Shown piece after piece: positions 62,192 to 64,000 of a stretch of DNA of 64,000 bases. Origin of the DNA: Hyalella azteca (Eukaryota > Arthropoda > Malacostraca > Amphipoda > Hyalellidae); NCBI RefSeq assembly GCF_000764305.2, contig NW_025944107.1, positions 310,001 to 374,000 of the forward strand. Reading direction: 5' to 3'. Each line of letters opens with the position of its first letter. The first letter of the stretch is position 1. The position numbers and the translations under genes were made by a program. The notes under the pieces were generated by a model, which was not told where the DNA came from, did not search any database, and saw nothing but the letters and a program-made list of their open reading frames with translations.

Positions 62192-63063
62192 TGAATTCCA
62201 GTCATTGTACGTTTCTATTTTCTCTACAAGGAACGATGAGACGTTCTAATGAAATATACCCAAAAGAAGCCGCAAGCTGAAACTAAAAATTACTCGCAGA
62301 TGTTCAGGTAGCTGTAAATAAGTAAAGAGATTGATATATGTCACACATGTGGCCAATTCTGCTTTACACAGCTATAGAGGGCTTAATTAACAGGAGTTCG
62401 AAACTTCGAATATCTTTCTCTCTGTCTTCCGGTTGTAAAGTAATCCGCGAGGCATCGGAATTTCTCGAGATCAATCGAGGAGAGATAGAAGAGAATGTAT
62501 AACGGAGTTCGGTTCATATAAGAAAGCATAATGCGTAAATTGAATCGGGAACGACAATCATAAAAGTTAATCGTTGTAATTGATTATAAGGATGAGAGTT
62601 AGACATGAACCCTTGACTCAAATAAAGTAAGTCAACTGAGAGTGAAATTTAGTCATGTCCTATGACTCATCCAATACGGCAAACGAGGTAATGTCTGCTA
62701 TTTGATAAAGAGAAATAAGAATCTATTGATTTTCCCTGATTTATAGGAATAAACAAGAGTGTAGTGAGACACCACCTGAACAGGACAACAAAAATCAAAA
62801 GCTGCTCAGAAGAGAGCTTTGCATCAAGGGTCAGATGGTTGATGGGGCTAATTATTTCCAGTTCTATTTTCGAAGTAGCTCAGGAAATAAGTTTTGTCTT
62901 TACTCGTAATTTGCCAGGAGCAAATTCCATTATATTAACCATCTTACAAAGGCTATTGTCGATCATATATCCCCATTCTTAAAACGAGTCAATAAACAGA
63001 CAGATCCATATCAGCAGACACAACTGTTCAACAAGGCGGGGTGACAGACTGCGATTCAGTGAC

Positions 63064-63133
63064 ATGGACGAGATCATCACCTCGCTGGGTGTGGGTCCAG
63101 CAACATACCTATTATTCGCAGTCGCGTCCTTGG
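63064..63133 (+). CDS. First coding exon of a third SLC22-family transporter gene (partial, runs past the window)
   Basis: This exon is the same length (70 nt) as exon 1 of the two complete genes and ends in the same phase at a GTGAGT donor. It encodes the same 24-residue N-terminus apart from Y to L at residue 17. The preceding 5' region also matches the other two units. Exon 2 would be expected more than 1.2 kb downstream, beyond the window end. The intron sequence stops matching units 1 and 2 at about 63826, where an insertion appears to begin. Whether the gene is intact cannot be judged here. Confidence 0.85.
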
Positions 63134-64000
63134 GTGAGTATCAATTCTTTGTTGAGGAATTTATTCTCCGTAGAATTCATTAAAATCGAGGTCTTAAATC
63201 AATTGATCGACGCGGTAATAGACTGCTGACGATAGACTTGCAGATTGACAAAACAGTTCACGATATTTTTGACGATGTTTTTGATGAAAGTCGCATTGAT
63301 TGTAATAGCAGTGGATAGAAAAATCACTAGTTCATGACTAAACATGATTAACCCATGAGTGTCCCGCAGCATGTAAATATCCGAATCGCACATTTAACCC
63401 TTTCAAAATGCAATATGTACTTGAGTGGCGTGTTTTACAGTTAAAATTGAATTACCCGTTTCCCGTGTACAGTAAGTATTTCGCAGTGAATTTTACAGGG
63501 GTTATATCATTTTGAATGAATGTTTACCCTGAGATTTACGCACCAAAGCATCCCCATGCAGAGTGCAATTGATCTCCAGGCATAAAATTTTAAATCATTA
63601 CCAACATGCAAATTTGCCGACTTACGCATGCATAAATGTTACACTTAAGTATCATTGACACGATGAACATTCATAAGCAAAAGGTAACAAGTCCAATGCA
63701 ATATAAATATTTTAATGGAAAAACAGTTGGGTGATGAGTGGGTAAGATTGTAGAGACGAAAAACAAGTTGGTGGTTAAAAACCCGCAATTAGCTGTGAAA
63801 ATTTTAGGCAAAATCAGCTAGGTGGCCATCCTATCAAAATTTTTATTACTCTCAGCGGCTGGCTCAAGGACGCCCCAAGCTCGCCTAGCGGTGTAAATTA
63901 GCGGCTCTATGTTCGCTTTAGGTTCCGATTGTGCGAGGGAAATAAGCACCCACCCACCTGATTAGGACCCGGTCTATTTCTTGACAACCGTGGGGCGACT

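Larger units (their letters stand above)
57900..64000 (+). repeat. Tandem segmental duplication, unit 3 (partial)
   Basis: Starts with sequence matching unit 1 from 138. It keeps the minisatellite, the upstream SINE, the leader and exon 1 in the same order as unit 1, and runs off the window. Confidence 0.8.

Overview
The window looks like AT-rich nuclear DNA of an insect, probably a hemipteran. This is inferred from short exons with GT-AG introns, SLC22-type transporter genes, and a dense load of CR1/Rex1- and Jockey-type retroelements, tRNA-derived SINEs and inverted-repeat elements. There is no sign of prokaryotic gene organisation. Nearly all listed open frames are shadows or chance frames; the real coding sequence lies in short exons that had to be found from splice signals, frame continuity and comparison of repeat units.

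The main structure is a head-to-tail tandem array of a roughly 28-kb unit on the plus strand. Each unit carries one major-facilitator transporter gene of the SLC22 (organic cation/carnitine transporter-like) family. Unit 1 runs from about 138 to 30.1 kb, with a complete 12-exon gene at 6825-19574 (533 aa). Unit 2 runs from about 30.1 to 57.9 kb, with a complete 12-exon gene at 35332-51642 (541 aa). Unit 3 starts near 57.9 kb; only its first coding exon (63064-63133) is inside the window. Exon lengths and phases match exactly between the two complete genes except in the last exon. Intron 3 has a GC-AG boundary in both.

The units are also alike outside exons, so insertions present in only one unit can be recognised. 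Unit 1 only: a GC-rich Jockey/I-like reverse transcriptase fragment (about 2970-4441), two related A/T-rich elements (about 5941-6472 and 19832-20371), a 2.4-kb element with long inverted repeats at a TTAA site in intron 4 (9789-12197), and a 1.07-kb TA-flanked element in intron 10 (16531-17602). Unit 2 only: a CR1 3' fragment that replaced a minisatellite (31740-32425), a complete SINE with an AAT-rich tail (32904-33224), a 4-kb CR1/Rex1-like element with a CCCH zinc-finger frame in intron 4 (38971-42993), nested inverted-repeat elements in intron 5 (43930-46800), and an element of about 1.8 kb near the unit 2/3 junction (54481-56311). Shared by all or both units: a tRNA-derived SINE upstream of each gene and a 480-bp inverted-repeat element in intron 11.

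The 8.7-kb interval 21.2-29.95 kb in unit 1 has no gene that I can support. It is rich in short tandem repeats. I found no rRNA gene, intact tRNA gene or CRISPR array. The genes do not form a pathway: they are recent paralogs of one membrane transporter, most likely with related substrates.
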